17,928 nucleotides of DNA from a bacterium HR36 (GTDB taxonomy: Bacteria; Planctomycetota; Planctomycetia; Gemmatales; HRBIN36), in the NCBI GenBank assembly GCA_002898995.1, contig BEIM01000015.1, positions 1 through 17,928 on the forward strand. Reading direction: 5' to 3'. This document shows, piece by piece, positions 1 through 8,355 of the stretch; position 1 is the first letter of the stretch; each line of letters starts with the position of its first letter. A program made the position numbers and the translations under genes. The notes beneath the pieces are model-generated. The model had not been told where the DNA came from, made no database searches, and saw nothing but the letters and a program-made list of their open reading frames with translations.

Positions 1-72
1 AGGTGGTGCCTGCCTGCTTATGTCCTATCCCGCCTGAGACGACAGTCCTGCCTAACGGAGAGGGAACCTGCC
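1..72. other. Left edge, ribosome binding site of first gene
   Basis: No gene is recognisable in these bases. A purine-rich Shine-Dalgarno-like stretch (GGAGAGGG, 57-64) lies 8 bases before the ATG at 73 and supports that start. Any promoter of the downstream run would lie here or left of the window. Confidence 0.5.
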
Positions 73-2796
73 ATGACGCAGATGGTTTGCGAAGACCGTG
101 CGGAGGACCGTGTTGCGATAAAGGGCGTATCGCTCCGCCAGTACACGCATTTAGGAGAGGATTGCGGTGCCGGGGCGACTCGCGATGCGCGCGCGGTGGC
201 CTCGCCCAGGAAGCTCACGCCTGGCCGTGTTCGATTGCCGGGGATTTTTCGCTCTGGCGCAGGCAGGGCGGAGCAAGAGAACCAAGGAAGCGCCAGGCGT
301 GGTGGCCGCCATCGTTACTGGGCAATAACGCTTGTGTTGCTGGCGATGTTTGGCTGGCGGGGATTGGCAATGGGGTATGATGAGGCGAAACCGGCGGAAA
401 AGAAGGTGCCGACGGCCAACCCGCCCACTGCTGCGCTGGTAAGGCTGGAAGTGTTGCCGGGCGAAATCGTGCTGGACGGCCCGCGGGCGCGTCAGCAGGT
501 CGTCGTGCTCGGCCACCATCAAGATGGCCGCGTTTGGGATTGGACACGCCAGGCGAAATTGACGCCAGCTGGTCCGCAAATCCGCGTTGAACAAGCGGTG
601 GTGTATCCGCAGAGCGATGGGCAGACGAGCCTGGCAGTGCAGGTGCAGGGGCAAAGCGTCACAGTGCCGGTGAAGGTGCAGCGGGCCAATGCTGATGTGC
701 CGGTGAGTTTCAGCATGGAGATTATCCCGGTGCTGAACAAACTCGGTTGCAATCAGGGTGCGTGTCACGGTGCCCAGTATGGTCGCGGGGGGTTCAAGCT
801 GAGCCTGCTGGGTTTCGATCCGATAAGCGATTATGGAGAGATTGTTCGCAGTGCGGAAGGTCGCCGCGTCGTGCTCAGTGATCCAGAACGCAGCATCTTG
901 CTGGGCAAACCGTCGTTGCAAATGGAACACGGCGGTGGCGAACGCTTGAAGCGCGGCTCGTGGGAGTATCAATTGCTGAAAATGTGGCTGGAGGATGGCG
1001 CCCCGGCACCAACGCCGCAAGACCCTGAGGTGGTGCGGTTGGAAATTCTGCCACCGCGACGCCTCATGAAACCGGGTGAGTCTCAGCAATTGATCGTGCG
1101 AGCCGTTTGGAGCCATGGCCGGGTCGAGGATGTAACGCCGCTGGCGCAGTATGACAGTCTCAACGACGGCTTGGCCAGCGTTACGCCGACTGGACTGGTG
1201 CAATGTTTGGAAAAGGGCGAGACCTACATCATGGTACGGTTCTGCGGCCAGGCCAGCGTGTTCCAGGTAACTTCGCCTTACACAGAGACTCGGGTGAGTT
1301 TCGATTTCCCGGCGAACAATTACATTGACGAACTGCTGGCAGCGAAGTGGCGGAGCCTGGGTTTGACGCCCTCGCCGCTTTGTTCCGATGCGGAGTTTCT
1401 GCGGCGGATTTACCTGGACACCATCGGCACATTGCCCACGCCGGAAGAAATCCGGGCCTTCCTGGCCGATACCAGTCCGGATAAGCGGAAAAAGGCTATT
1501 GACCACGTGCTGAATCGTCCGGAATTCGTGGACTTCTGGGCGCTGAAATGGGGCGATTTACTCCGCAACAACCGCGACATCCTGCAGCAAAAAGGGATGT
1601 GGAGCTTGCACAACTGGATTCGGGCTTCTTTGCGCGATAACAAGCCGCTGGATCAGTTCGTGCGCGAGTTGATTACTGCCCAGGGCAGCACTTATGCAGA
1701 AGGCCCGGCAAATTTCTACCGTCTCGGTCGTGGGCCTAACGAATGGGCGGAAACAACCAGCCAGGTATTCCTGGGAATCCGTGTGCAATGTGCCCAGTGC
1801 CACCATCATCCGTTTGAAAAATGGAGCCAGGATGATTACTGGGGGCTGGCGGCTTTCTTCGCCCGTGTCGGCACAAAAAACAGCCAGGAATACGGTCTGT
1901 TCGGTCGGGAGACGGTCGTTTACCTGCGCCCCACTGGTGAGGTCAGCCATCCGCGCAAAGGCGGCATTGTCAAGCCCAAGCCATTTGAAGGCCAACCCAT
2001 TCCCGATGACGGTGGCGACCGCCGGCAGAAGCTAGCCGAGTGGTTGACTTCCCCGAACAATCCCTATTTCGCTCGCAATTTCGCGAACCGCTTCTGGGGT
2101 TATTTCATGGGTCGTGGCCTGGTTGAACCGCTCGATGACATGCGGGCGACCAATCCGCCGACTAACCCCGAACTGCTCGACGCCCTGGCCAAAGACCTGG
2201 TCGCGCATCGTTTCGACATCAAACACCTGATGCGCACCATCATGAACTCGCGCGCTTACCAGCTGAGCGCCGAGGTAACGCCCGGCAACGTTGTGGACAA
2301 AGACAACCTCTATTTTGCTCGTCGCACCATTAGGCGGCTCACTGCGGAGCAACTGGCCGACGCCATTGATTACGCCACGGGCACGCAAACGAAATACCAG
2401 GGTCTGCCGCTGGGAACACGCGCCATTCAATTGCCGGACTCCTCCGTGCCTTCGTATTTGCTGGACGTGCTGGGTCGGCCGCCCCGCGTGATTACTTGCG
2501 AATGTGAGCGGAGCCTGGCACCGAACCTGGCCTCGGCCCTGCACTTGCTCAACGGCGATGTCGTCAATCAGAAGATTCGCCAGCCCGGCGGCCGCGTAGA
2601 TCGGCTTTTCCAGCAGAAAAAGCCCCTGCCGGAAATCGTCGAGGAACTGTATATGGTCACGCTCTGCCGCCCGCCTTCCCCTGAGGAAATGCAGGTGGCC
2701 AGCCAGGAGATTCAGCAAGCGGCCAATCCGCGCGTTGGCGTCGAAGATTTGCTCTGGACGCTCATTAATTCCCGTGGGTTCCTTTTCAACTACTGA
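73..2796 (+). CDS. DUF1549/DUF1553 (PSCyt2/PSD1) protein with bacterial Ig-like domains
   Basis: An exported protein of 907 residues from ATG 73. Visible parts in order: a basic, poorly protein-like N-terminus (1-80); a hydrophobic export segment (about 83-97, WAITLVLLAMFGW); a first Ig-like (BIG2-type) region (about 118-205); a cysteine motif C226-x4-C231-H232; a second Ig-like region (about 340-410); a DUF1549 domain (about 415-620) with the haem-type motif C573AQCH577; and a DUF1553 domain (about 649-905) containing NRFWGYFMGRGLVEP. This order is standard for the planctomycete PSCyt2/PSD1 family, whose biochemical role is unknown; covalent haem binding is inferred from CxxCH. The start is uncertain. 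ATG 73 has a good ribosome site but places the export segment 80 residues in; in-frame GTG 196 or TTG 235 would give a more normal signal peptide. The next gene starts 30 bases downstream, so the two are probably co-transcribed. Confidence 0.92.
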   Translation: MTQMVCEDRAEDRVAIKGVSLRQYTHLGEDCGAGATRDARAVASPRKLTPGRVRLPGIFRSGAGRAEQENQGSARRGGRHRYWAITLVLLAMFGWRGLAMGYDEAKPAEKKVPTANPPTAALVRLEVLPGEIVLDGPRARQQVVVLGHHQDGRVWDWTRQAKLTPAGPQIRVEQAVVYPQSDGQTSLAVQVQGQSVTVPVKVQRANADVPVSFSMEIIPVLNKLGCNQGACHGAQYGRGGFKLSLLGFDPISDYGEIVRSAEGRRVVLSDPERSILLGKPSLQMEHGGGERLKRGSWEYQLLKMWLEDGAPAPTPQDPEVVRLEILPPRRLMKPGESQQLIVRAVWSHGRVEDVTPLAQYDSLNDGLASVTPTGLVQCLEKGETYIMVRFCGQASVFQVTSPYTETRVSFDFPANNYIDELLAAKWRSLGLTPSPLCSDAEFLRRIYLDTIGTLPTPEEIRAFLADTSPDKRKKAIDHVLNRPEFVDFWALKWGDLLRNNRDILQQKGMWSLHNWIRASLRDNKPLDQFVRELITAQGSTYAEGPANFYRLGRGPNEWAETTSQVFLGIRVQCAQCHHHPFEKWSQDDYWGLAAFFARVGTKNSQEYGLFGRETVVYLRPTGEVSHPRKGGIVKPKPFEGQPIPDDGGDRRQKLAEWLTSPNNPYFARNFANRFWGYFMGRGLVEPLDDMRATNPPTNPELLDALAKDLVAHRFDIKHLMRTIMNSRAYQLSAEVTPGNVVDKDNLYFARRTIRRLTAEQLADAIDYATGTQTKYQGLPLGTRAIQLPDSSVPSYLLDVLGRPPRVITCECERSLAPNLASALHLLNGDVVNQKIRQPGGRVDRLFQQKKPLPEIVEELYMVTLCRPPSPEEMQVASQEIQQAANPRVGVEDLLWTLINSRGFLFNY

Positions 2797-2826
2797 AGCC
2801 GCCCCCGCCTAGCAGGAGTTGCAACG

Positions 2827-4482
2827 ATGCGACACTTCCTGACGTTCCTGGTGATTTTCTCGCTGACGGCCACGGCCGCCGCTCAGACGCAGAAACCGCC
2901 TACTTACTGGAACGACATTCGCCCGATCTTCCGCAAATACTGCACCGTCTGCCACAGCGCCAAGAACATCCAGGAGGTGGACGTCTCCGGCGGTCTGGCT
3001 TTGGATAGCTACGACGCCGTTCTGAAAAATGCCAAAAAGCCGGTGATCGTGCCTGGCAAGAGCAAAGAAAGTCTTTTGCTGCAGCTGCTGGTCACCACCG
3101 ACGAAGACCGCCGCATGCCGAAAGGTTCGTCGCAACCGTTACCGCAACCGGCTATTGAAACCATCGCCCGCTGGATTGACGCTGGTGCGCCGGAGGGCCA
3201 GCGCCCCGAGGAAGTGGTCGCCGCTAATGTGCCCGCCTCTTCGCGTCGTGTTCGACATCTCGACGTTATCCTCCGCACTAATACCACTCCGCCTGCTTCT
3301 GTTGTCAAAGCCAGTAAGCCAGGGCCGCTCGAGTTGGTCCTGCCCGTTGGCCCGCTGGCTCCGGTGACCGCTTTGCGGTATCATCCGACCAGACCTGTGC
3401 TGGCTGTTGGTCAATATGGCCGTATTACCCTCTGGGATTTAGCGCAAGGCCAGCCGCTTCGCGTGCTCACGAACGTTCTCGGCGCAATCAATGACCTGCG
3501 CTTTAGCCCCGATGGACAGTATTTGGCGGTGGCGGGCGGCCAACCTTCCTTCAAGGGCGACCTGCGCATTTACCGCACCGATAACTGGGAATTGGTCGCG
3601 GTGCTTCGCGGCCACGAGGACTCCGTATTTTCGGTGGCCTTTTCGCCCGATGGCAAGCGACTCGCCTCCGCCAGCTTCGACAAGACCGTACGCATCTGGA
3701 ACTTGCAAAGCCACCGCGCGGAGGTGATAATCACCGGCCATTCGGACTTTGTTTATGCCGTCAGCTTCAGCCCCGATGGCAAGTGGCTCGCGAGTGCGAG
3801 CAAAGACCGCTCGGTTAAGATTTTTGACGCCGCCACGGGCCAGAGCTTGGTAACCCTCAGCGGTATGAACCTGGACGTTACCGCAGTCGCCGTTCATCCC
3901 AATGGCAAAGAACTGGTGTCGGCGGGTTTTGAGCCGGCTATTGTGTGGTGGAGTGCGGAGCCGGGATCCCAGCGTTCGGGGAACACTGCTGCCAGTGGTG
4001 GCCAGCGCATCCGCACCCAAGCCGGACACGGAGCCACCGTCCACGAGCTAACCTTCTCCCCCGACGGCAAGCTCCTGGCCAGTGCCAGCGCCGATGGTAC
4101 GGTTCGGCTGTGGAACGGCCAGAACGGTGCCCCGTTGCAAACCATCACCATCGGCTCTGTTCAGTACGCCGTCGCTTGGCGGCCCGACGCAGCCCAGCTC
4201 GCTGCCGGCGGATTTGATGGCATTGTCCGCATTTACGACGTCAAGTCTTCCCGTCTGCTAGTCCAGCTCATCAGCTTGCCAGAAGAACAAGGACAGCCAC
4301 GCTGGTTGGCTCAGGTGCCCGAAGGTTACTTTGCTGCATCGCCGTCAATCCTGGGGCAATTGAAATGGCGAATCCAGAATCAAGACTTGGAGCCCCAGGC
4401 CATCCACTCAGCTTTAGCACAACCGCAATGGATCCGCCAAGCCCTCACCGGGCAAAGCGTCCCGCCACCTTTCGCTAAATAA
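2827..4482 (+). CDS. PSCyt1-type c-type cytochrome domain fused to a WD40 beta-propeller
   Basis: A secreted protein of 551 residues. Residues 1-19 form a clear signal peptide ending in TAAAQ. A cytochrome-like domain (about 25-125) has the haem motif C39TVCH43, a candidate distal ligand Met97 in RRMPKG, and the closing WIDAGAPEG typical of planctomycete PSCyt1 domains. From about residue 175 to 485 there are roughly seven WD40 repeats, each with a variant of FSPDGKxLASAS...VRIWN, enough for one closed propeller. The C-terminal 65 residues are unassigned. An AGGAG ribosome site (2814-2818) lies 8 bases before ATG 2827. In this family the cytochrome domain is often encoded beside a DUF1549/DUF1553 gene, as here. 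Electron transfer or complex scaffolding in the periplasm is inferred; no substrate can be named. Confidence 0.93.
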   Translation: MRHFLTFLVIFSLTATAAAQTQKPPTYWNDIRPIFRKYCTVCHSAKNIQEVDVSGGLALDSYDAVLKNAKKPVIVPGKSKESLLLQLLVTTDEDRRMPKGSSQPLPQPAIETIARWIDAGAPEGQRPEEVVAANVPASSRRVRHLDVILRTNTTPPASVVKASKPGPLELVLPVGPLAPVTALRYHPTRPVLAVGQYGRITLWDLAQGQPLRVLTNVLGAINDLRFSPDGQYLAVAGGQPSFKGDLRIYRTDNWELVAVLRGHEDSVFSVAFSPDGKRLASASFDKTVRIWNLQSHRAEVIITGHSDFVYAVSFSPDGKWLASASKDRSVKIFDAATGQSLVTLSGMNLDVTAVAVHPNGKELVSAGFEPAIVWWSAEPGSQRSGNTAASGGQRIRTQAGHGATVHELTFSPDGKLLASASADGTVRLWNGQNGAPLQTITIGSVQYAVAWRPDAAQLAAGGFDGIVRIYDVKSSRLLVQLISLPEEQGQPRWLAQVPEGYFAASPSILGQLKWRIQNQDLEPQAIHSALAQPQWIRQALTGQSVPPPFAK

Positions 4483-4543
4483 ACGGCTCTCGCGCCAGCG
4501 CAAAAGAACGCCAAATTCTACCTTCTTCCTGAGAGAAACCGCC

Positions 4544-6637
4544 ATGAAACGACACATGCTTAGCGTGGCTGCTGCTGTAATCAGTCTGGTGATGTTCCGT
4601 CCCGGCGCTGCGCAGATTTCGTACCCCATGATCACGCATACCCATCCGGTAGCGGTGCAGCGTGGCCAGACCAGCGAAGTCGAGGTCTCGGGTACGCAGA
4701 ATTTTCTCGGCGCGTATCGCGTTCTAGTCGAAGGCAACGATGTTCAGGCGGAAGTTGTCCCGACCAAGGAACCACCGAAACCAGATAAGGCCGGTGCCTT
4801 GCCGACCGTGCGTTCGGTGCGGCTGCGTATCACCCCGAAGGCTGACGCATTGTCCGGCCCACGCGAGTTCCGGATCGCGACCAGCTTGAGCGTGTCTTCC
4901 ATCGGCCAGCTTCTGGTGGTCGAAGACCCCGTCGTAGTCGAGCAGGGTTCTAATAATACGCGACAGACGGCGAATAAAGTGCCCGTTCCCTGCGTCGTTT
5001 GCGCCAAAATTGAGGCGGCTGAGGATGTGGATTGGTTCGCCTTCGAGGTCAAACCCGGCCAGACGCTTTCGTTCGAGGTTTATTGTGCCCGCTTGCAGGA
5101 TAAGATTCACGACCTGCAGAAACACGCCGATCCGATAATTACCCTTTACGACGCCGGTGGCCGCGAGTTGGCCAGCAACGATGATTTTTATTTCGCGGAT
5201 CCGTATTTAGCTTATCATTTCAAGGAGGGCGGTACGTACTACCTGCAAATCCGCGATGCGATTTATGACGGCGATCCACGCTGGGTCTATGCCATCTGTA
5301 TCAGCGATAGGCCCTATGCAACACGCATTTTCCCGCTCGCGGTCTCGCCTGGAAAAACCCTGAACGTCAAGCCTCTGGGCCCCGCCTGTCAAAGCGACCA
5401 AGCTCAGTTGACGGTTCCTCCAGCAGCTACCGGCATCCAACGCTTGCCACTTACCATAATCGGAAAACCAGCTAACGCCGTCGGCGTTTATGTCACTAAT
5501 CTTCCCACCGTTACGGAACAGGAGCCTAACGACTCGCCCAGCCAGGCGGTAATGGTAAGCATGCCCACTTGCATCAACGGGCGCATCGAAAAGCCTGGGG
5601 ATGTGGACTGCTATAAAATGCGCTTGCAAAAAGGCCGAGCGGTACGCCTGGAAGTATTTAGCCGGCGATTCGGAACCGAGCTTACGTCGCCGCTGGATGC
5701 AAGCCTGGATATCCTGGACGCTAAGGGCAATGTGCTGTTGACCAACGATGATACCTCCCCCGCGATTAAAGACCCATCCCTGACTTTTACTCCGCCCGCG
5801 GACGGCGACTATATAGTTCGCGTGCGTGATTTGTTTGGTAAGGGCGGGGAAGATTTTGTCTATGCACTGGAAATCGCACCGGCTTTGCCTGATTTTACCT
5901 TACGTTGCGATGGCGATAAAGCGTGGTTAGTACCCGGCGGAAGCATGGCCTGGTATGTTCAGGTAACGCGATTGAATGGCTTTGCTGGTCCGGTCAGCGT
6001 TACCATCAAGGACTTGCCTGCGGGCGTTCAGGTGAACCCGCTGGTCATCCCGCCGAACATGACGCAGGGGGTCTTAGTTCTCACCGCCGACCCCAATGCC
6101 CAGCGCAGTGTTGCTAATGTTCAGGTTGTCGGCGTGGCCCTATTGCCCGATGCCGATGGTAAGGAAAAGCCGGTCGAGCGAGTAGCTATGCCGATGCAGG
6201 AGATTTACTTCCCTGGCGGGGGACGGGGCCGGTTCGATGTTAACATGCACACCGTGGCTGTGGTGGAGCGGGCGGATATCGAACGCGTTGAGGTAACGCC
6301 AACTGTTATCACGCTCAAGCCAGGCGAAGAAGTGAAACTGAGCGTGCATATCCAGCGGCACCCAGATTATAAGGGGAATATAGGTCTTGATGTGATGCTG
6401 CGACACCTGGGCACTATATATGGCAATCCCCTGCCGCCCGGCGTCACATTAGTCGAGGGCAAGAGCAAAACCTTGCTCGGACAAGGGAGCGAAGGATATA
6501 TTGTGCTGCGTGCGTCCCCCGATGCCCCGCCTTGTGACCGCGTGCCAATCACTGTGCTGGCACAGGTCTCTATCAATTTCGTCGTCAAAGTGAGCTATTC
6601 CAGTTCGCCGATTCTCCTGACCGTTGCTCCGAAATAG
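4544..6637 (+). CDS. Exported protein with two PPC (pre-peptidase C-terminal) domains
   Basis: A protein of 697 residues with signal peptide 1-23 (MKRHMLSV...RPGAAQ). Two PPC-type beta-sandwich domains are visible: residues about 130-255 (EDVDWFAFEVKPGQ, then LYDAGGRELASNDD and GGTYYLQIRD) and about 323-447 (EQEPNDSPSQA, then GDVDCYKMRLQKG, NDD and GDYIVRVRD). The Asp- and Asn-rich turns fit calcium or carbohydrate binding in this fold. The rest (about 450-697) is beta-rich and resembles Ig-like modules; no catalytic domain is seen, so it is not itself a peptidase. It starts 61 bases after the WD40 gene behind a moderate GAGAG ribosome site (4531-4535). PPC proteins commonly accompany DUF1549/DUF1553 and cytochrome-WD40 genes in planctomycetes, which suggests a structural or adhesive partner of the same exported system; that role is inferred. 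Confidence 0.9.
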   Translation: MKRHMLSVAAAVISLVMFRPGAAQISYPMITHTHPVAVQRGQTSEVEVSGTQNFLGAYRVLVEGNDVQAEVVPTKEPPKPDKAGALPTVRSVRLRITPKADALSGPREFRIATSLSVSSIGQLLVVEDPVVVEQGSNNTRQTANKVPVPCVVCAKIEAAEDVDWFAFEVKPGQTLSFEVYCARLQDKIHDLQKHADPIITLYDAGGRELASNDDFYFADPYLAYHFKEGGTYYLQIRDAIYDGDPRWVYAICISDRPYATRIFPLAVSPGKTLNVKPLGPACQSDQAQLTVPPAATGIQRLPLTIIGKPANAVGVYVTNLPTVTEQEPNDSPSQAVMVSMPTCINGRIEKPGDVDCYKMRLQKGRAVRLEVFSRRFGTELTSPLDASLDILDAKGNVLLTNDDTSPAIKDPSLTFTPPADGDYIVRVRDLFGKGGEDFVYALEIAPALPDFTLRCDGDKAWLVPGGSMAWYVQVTRLNGFAGPVSVTIKDLPAGVQVNPLVIPPNMTQGVLVLTADPNAQRSVANVQVVGVALLPDADGKEKPVERVAMPMQEIYFPGGGRGRFDVNMHTVAVVERADIERVEVTPTVITLKPGEEVKLSVHIQRHPDYKGNIGLDVMLRHLGTIYGNPLPPGVTLVEGKSKTLLGQGSEGYIVLRASPDAPPCDRVPITVLAQVSINFVVKVSYSSSPILLTVAPK

Positions 6638-6664
6638 CTGCCCTGCGGCAATTTTACCTATCCG

Positions 6665-7123
6665 ATGGCACAGATATATAAATTGGTACAAGAGCAACGA
6701 ATTTCTCGACCGCGGGATAAGGTGTTTACTTTTTTCTGCGATCCGCGGAACCTGGATAAGATCACGCCGGCCTGGTTGCATTTTCGCATTGTTGACGCGC
6801 CGGAATCAGTATATCGTGGGTGCCTGCTTCACTATCACCTGCGGATACGTGGCCTGCCAATCACCTGGGTTTCGCAAATTGTTGAATGGGATCCGCCTAA
6901 CCGCTTCGTAGATGTACAGGTCATCGGCCCTTATAAACTTTTCCACCATATCCATGAATTCCTTAGTATCGAAACTGGTACGTTGATCCGCGACTTAGTG
7001 TACTACGCCCTGCCATTGGGCTGGCTTGGCCGCCTGGCCCATACGCTGTTTGTGCGGCGGGATTTGCAAAAGATTTTCGCCTATCGCTACCAGAAGCTCG
7101 AAGAGTTGCTGGAAACCAGGTAA
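6665..7123 (+). CDS. SRPBCC (START/Bet v1-like) superfamily protein
   Basis: A small protein of 152 residues without a signal peptide. The N-terminus (QEQRISRPRDKVFTFFCDPRNLDKITP) is the usual first strand and helix of SRPBCC ligand-binding proteins. Mid-protein strands include ITWVSQIVEWDPPNRFVDVQ, followed by HHIHEFLSIETGTLIRDLVYY and a C-terminal helix ending FAYRYQKLEELLE, all in the expected order. The fold encloses a hydrophobic cavity; the ligand cannot be inferred. It begins 27 bases after the PPC gene and may be read through from it, although no good Shine-Dalgarno sequence precedes ATG 6665. It differs from its neighbours in being cytoplasmic. The downstream gene is convergent. Confidence 0.85.
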   Translation: MAQIYKLVQEQRISRPRDKVFTFFCDPRNLDKITPAWLHFRIVDAPESVYRGCLLHYHLRIRGLPITWVSQIVEWDPPNRFVDVQVIGPYKLFHHIHEFLSIETGTLIRDLVYYALPLGWLGRLAHTLFVRRDLQKIFAYRYQKLEELLETR

Positions 7124-7184
7124 GAAGCGTGTTCGACGGGGAAGATAACGGCGGCTAGAGTTTTGCAGCGTCAAGCTTACGCCA

Positions 7185-7217
7185 ACCCCACTATATGTTG
7201 GGGTGAATTGTTCACCC
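7185..7217. terminator. Two adjacent hairpins between convergent genes
   Basis: GGGTGAA (7201-7207) and TTCACCC (7211-7217) form a perfect 7-bp stem with a TTG loop. Immediately upstream, ACCCCA (7185-7190) can pair with TGGGGT (7199-7204), sharing bases with the first stem, so the two are mutually exclusive. Neither strand has a following T-tract, so this is not a classic intrinsic terminator. Its position between two converging genes suggests a role in transcript 3' ends; this is inferred. Confidence 0.4.
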
Positions 7218-7265
7218 ACGCAGGGATTTTTGGACAGTCGCTAAGATGTTGTTCCTGGTGTCGGG

Positions 7266-8090
7266 CTACGCAGCCAGAGGAAGGGCTTGGTGGACTTGGT
7301 GGATAGGCTTGTGGGCTTTGACCAAAAGAAACCGGCCAAAACAGCGCTCCAGCCAGGGGCGCGGCCACCAACGCCAAAGCCAACCGAGTTCGGAGCGGCG
7401 CAAGTGCCGTCGGCGAATCTTGACCTCTTCAAAAATGCTCAAGCGTGGGAGCAGCCGTCGAATCACCCGCTGGCCGGCCCAGTAGGAGTAGCTGGGCAAG
7501 GATTCGAGCATAAGCAGCTTGCCACCGGGTTTGAGCAAGCGATGCAATTCCGCAAGCCAATCGCTCGCAGCAACCAAGTCGGCGACCATTTGAATCACAC
7601 AGGCCAAATCTATGGACGCGGAGGGCCAAGGGAGATTCGGTCTGGGAGTATGGTGAAAAACCGCAGGCAGTGCGCGCAAGGCAAAATGGTGTCGGGTGGC
7701 TTCCAGTTCATCCGCATCTGGGTTGCAAACGATAACCCGGGCTCCATGGCGCGCGTATTGCACCCCGTCGCTGCCGAGGCCCCGGCCCAACGCCAGGACA
7801 GTCTCGCCGTCGTGCTCGGCAAACTCCAGAGCCTGCGTTAGCCAACGCGCTTGCCGATGATACCGATGGTATTCCAGAGCCAAAAACCACGGCAGGGTAA
7901 AAGGCTCGGCCAGATCCGCCGGTGGCTCGGTGAGTGCTTCTTGGCGAAACCATTCCGTAGCGCGGCGCCGCAGCCGCTCACAAATAGTGGGCGGCAGGGC
8001 AGCACCATTGCACCCCTGGGCTGGATTTACCAATTCCAGCGAGGACAGAGCGTGTTCCTGCAACATAGAGGGCGACATAGCCAGGCCCAT
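7266..8090 (-). CDS. Class I SAM-dependent methyltransferase-fold protein, divergent SAM site
   Basis: A protein of 274 residues from ATG 8090; the ATG at 8069-8067 or 8078-8076 is also possible and none has a clear ribosome site. The Rossmann-like methyltransferase core spans about 75-200: a glycine loop GRGLGSDG (102-109), strand 2 ARVIVCNP (117-124), strand 4 SIDLACVIQMVADL and the motif HRLLKPGGKLLMLE (183-196). Relatives normally carry an acidic residue just before the glycine loop and an aspartate ending strand 2 that binds the SAM ribose. Here these positions appear to be Ala100 and Asn123. Either SAM binding is altered or the protein is not catalytic. The C-terminus is rich in Arg and Trp (about 209-250). 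It is convergent with the SRPBCC gene and divergent from rhamnulokinase, so it is probably a single-gene transcript. The substrate is unknown. Confidence 0.83.
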   Translation of the reverse strand: MGLAMSPSMLQEHALSSLELVNPAQGCNGAALPPTICERLRRRATEWFRQEALTEPPADLAEPFTLPWFLALEYHRYHRQARWLTQALEFAEHDGETVLALGRGLGSDGVQYARHGARVIVCNPDADELEATRHHFALRALPAVFHHTPRPNLPWPSASIDLACVIQMVADLVAASDWLAELHRLLKPGGKLLMLESLPSYSYWAGQRVIRRLLPRLSIFEEVKIRRRHLRRSELGWLWRWWPRPWLERCFGRFLLVKAHKPIHQVHQALPLAA

Positions 8091-8116
8091 TGCTCTGTCA
8101 AGAGCAAACTGCAGTT
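8090..8116. promoter_or_regulatory. Inverted repeats at the divergent gene boundary
   Basis: TTGCTCT (8090-8096) and AGAGCAA (8101-8107) form a perfect 7-bp stem with a GTCA loop, ending at the start codon of the minus-strand gene. It abuts a 10-bp perfect palindrome AACTGCAGTT (8107-8116). The arrangement could be an operator for the divergent pair or a leader hairpin limiting translation of the methyltransferase-like gene. There is no direct evidence for either. Confidence 0.3.
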
Positions 8117-8145
8117 ATTGCAGGAGGTTTGGAGGTTATCTCACG

Positions 8146-8208
8146 ATGGCTTCCAGAGGGCGATGGAGAGGCTGGACTCGGCAAACGGAGGGAAACCGCG
8201 CCTGCTAG
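8146..8208 (+). CDS. Possible 20-residue leader ORF upstream of rhamnulokinase
   Basis: GGAGG (8131-8135) lies 10 bases before an ATG opening a 20-codon frame, MASRGRWRGWTRQTEGNRAC, ending at TAG 8206-8208. A second perfect AGGAGG lies at 8122-8127. The peptide is basic (five Arg) with two Trp and resembles no family I know. It ends about 150 bases before the kinase start, so an attenuator role is possible but unsupported. A chance ORF is the main alternative. Confidence 0.2.
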   Translation: MASRGRWRGWTRQTEGNRAC

Positions 8209-8355
8209 CTAATCGCAGTTGGTATGGGAACGCGGTTCGTGCCATCGCCCACGAACTGACAGCGTAGCCAATTTGCTCCCTCTGGAAGGCAAGAGGCGGG
8301 CTGATAATCTGGAATTGGTTACGGTCGAGCTACTGCAGGAACGAGGAGCGTGTAG

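Noticed and set aside
151..1506. A 451-codon minus-strand frame opposite the DUF1549 gene
   Set aside because: It is antisense to well-conserved Ig-like and DUF1549 sequence, and its translation has no recognisable domain.
8273..8308. TTGCTC and GATAAT as a rhamnulokinase promoter
   Set aside because: The 24-base spacing is too long for a sigma-70-type promoter.
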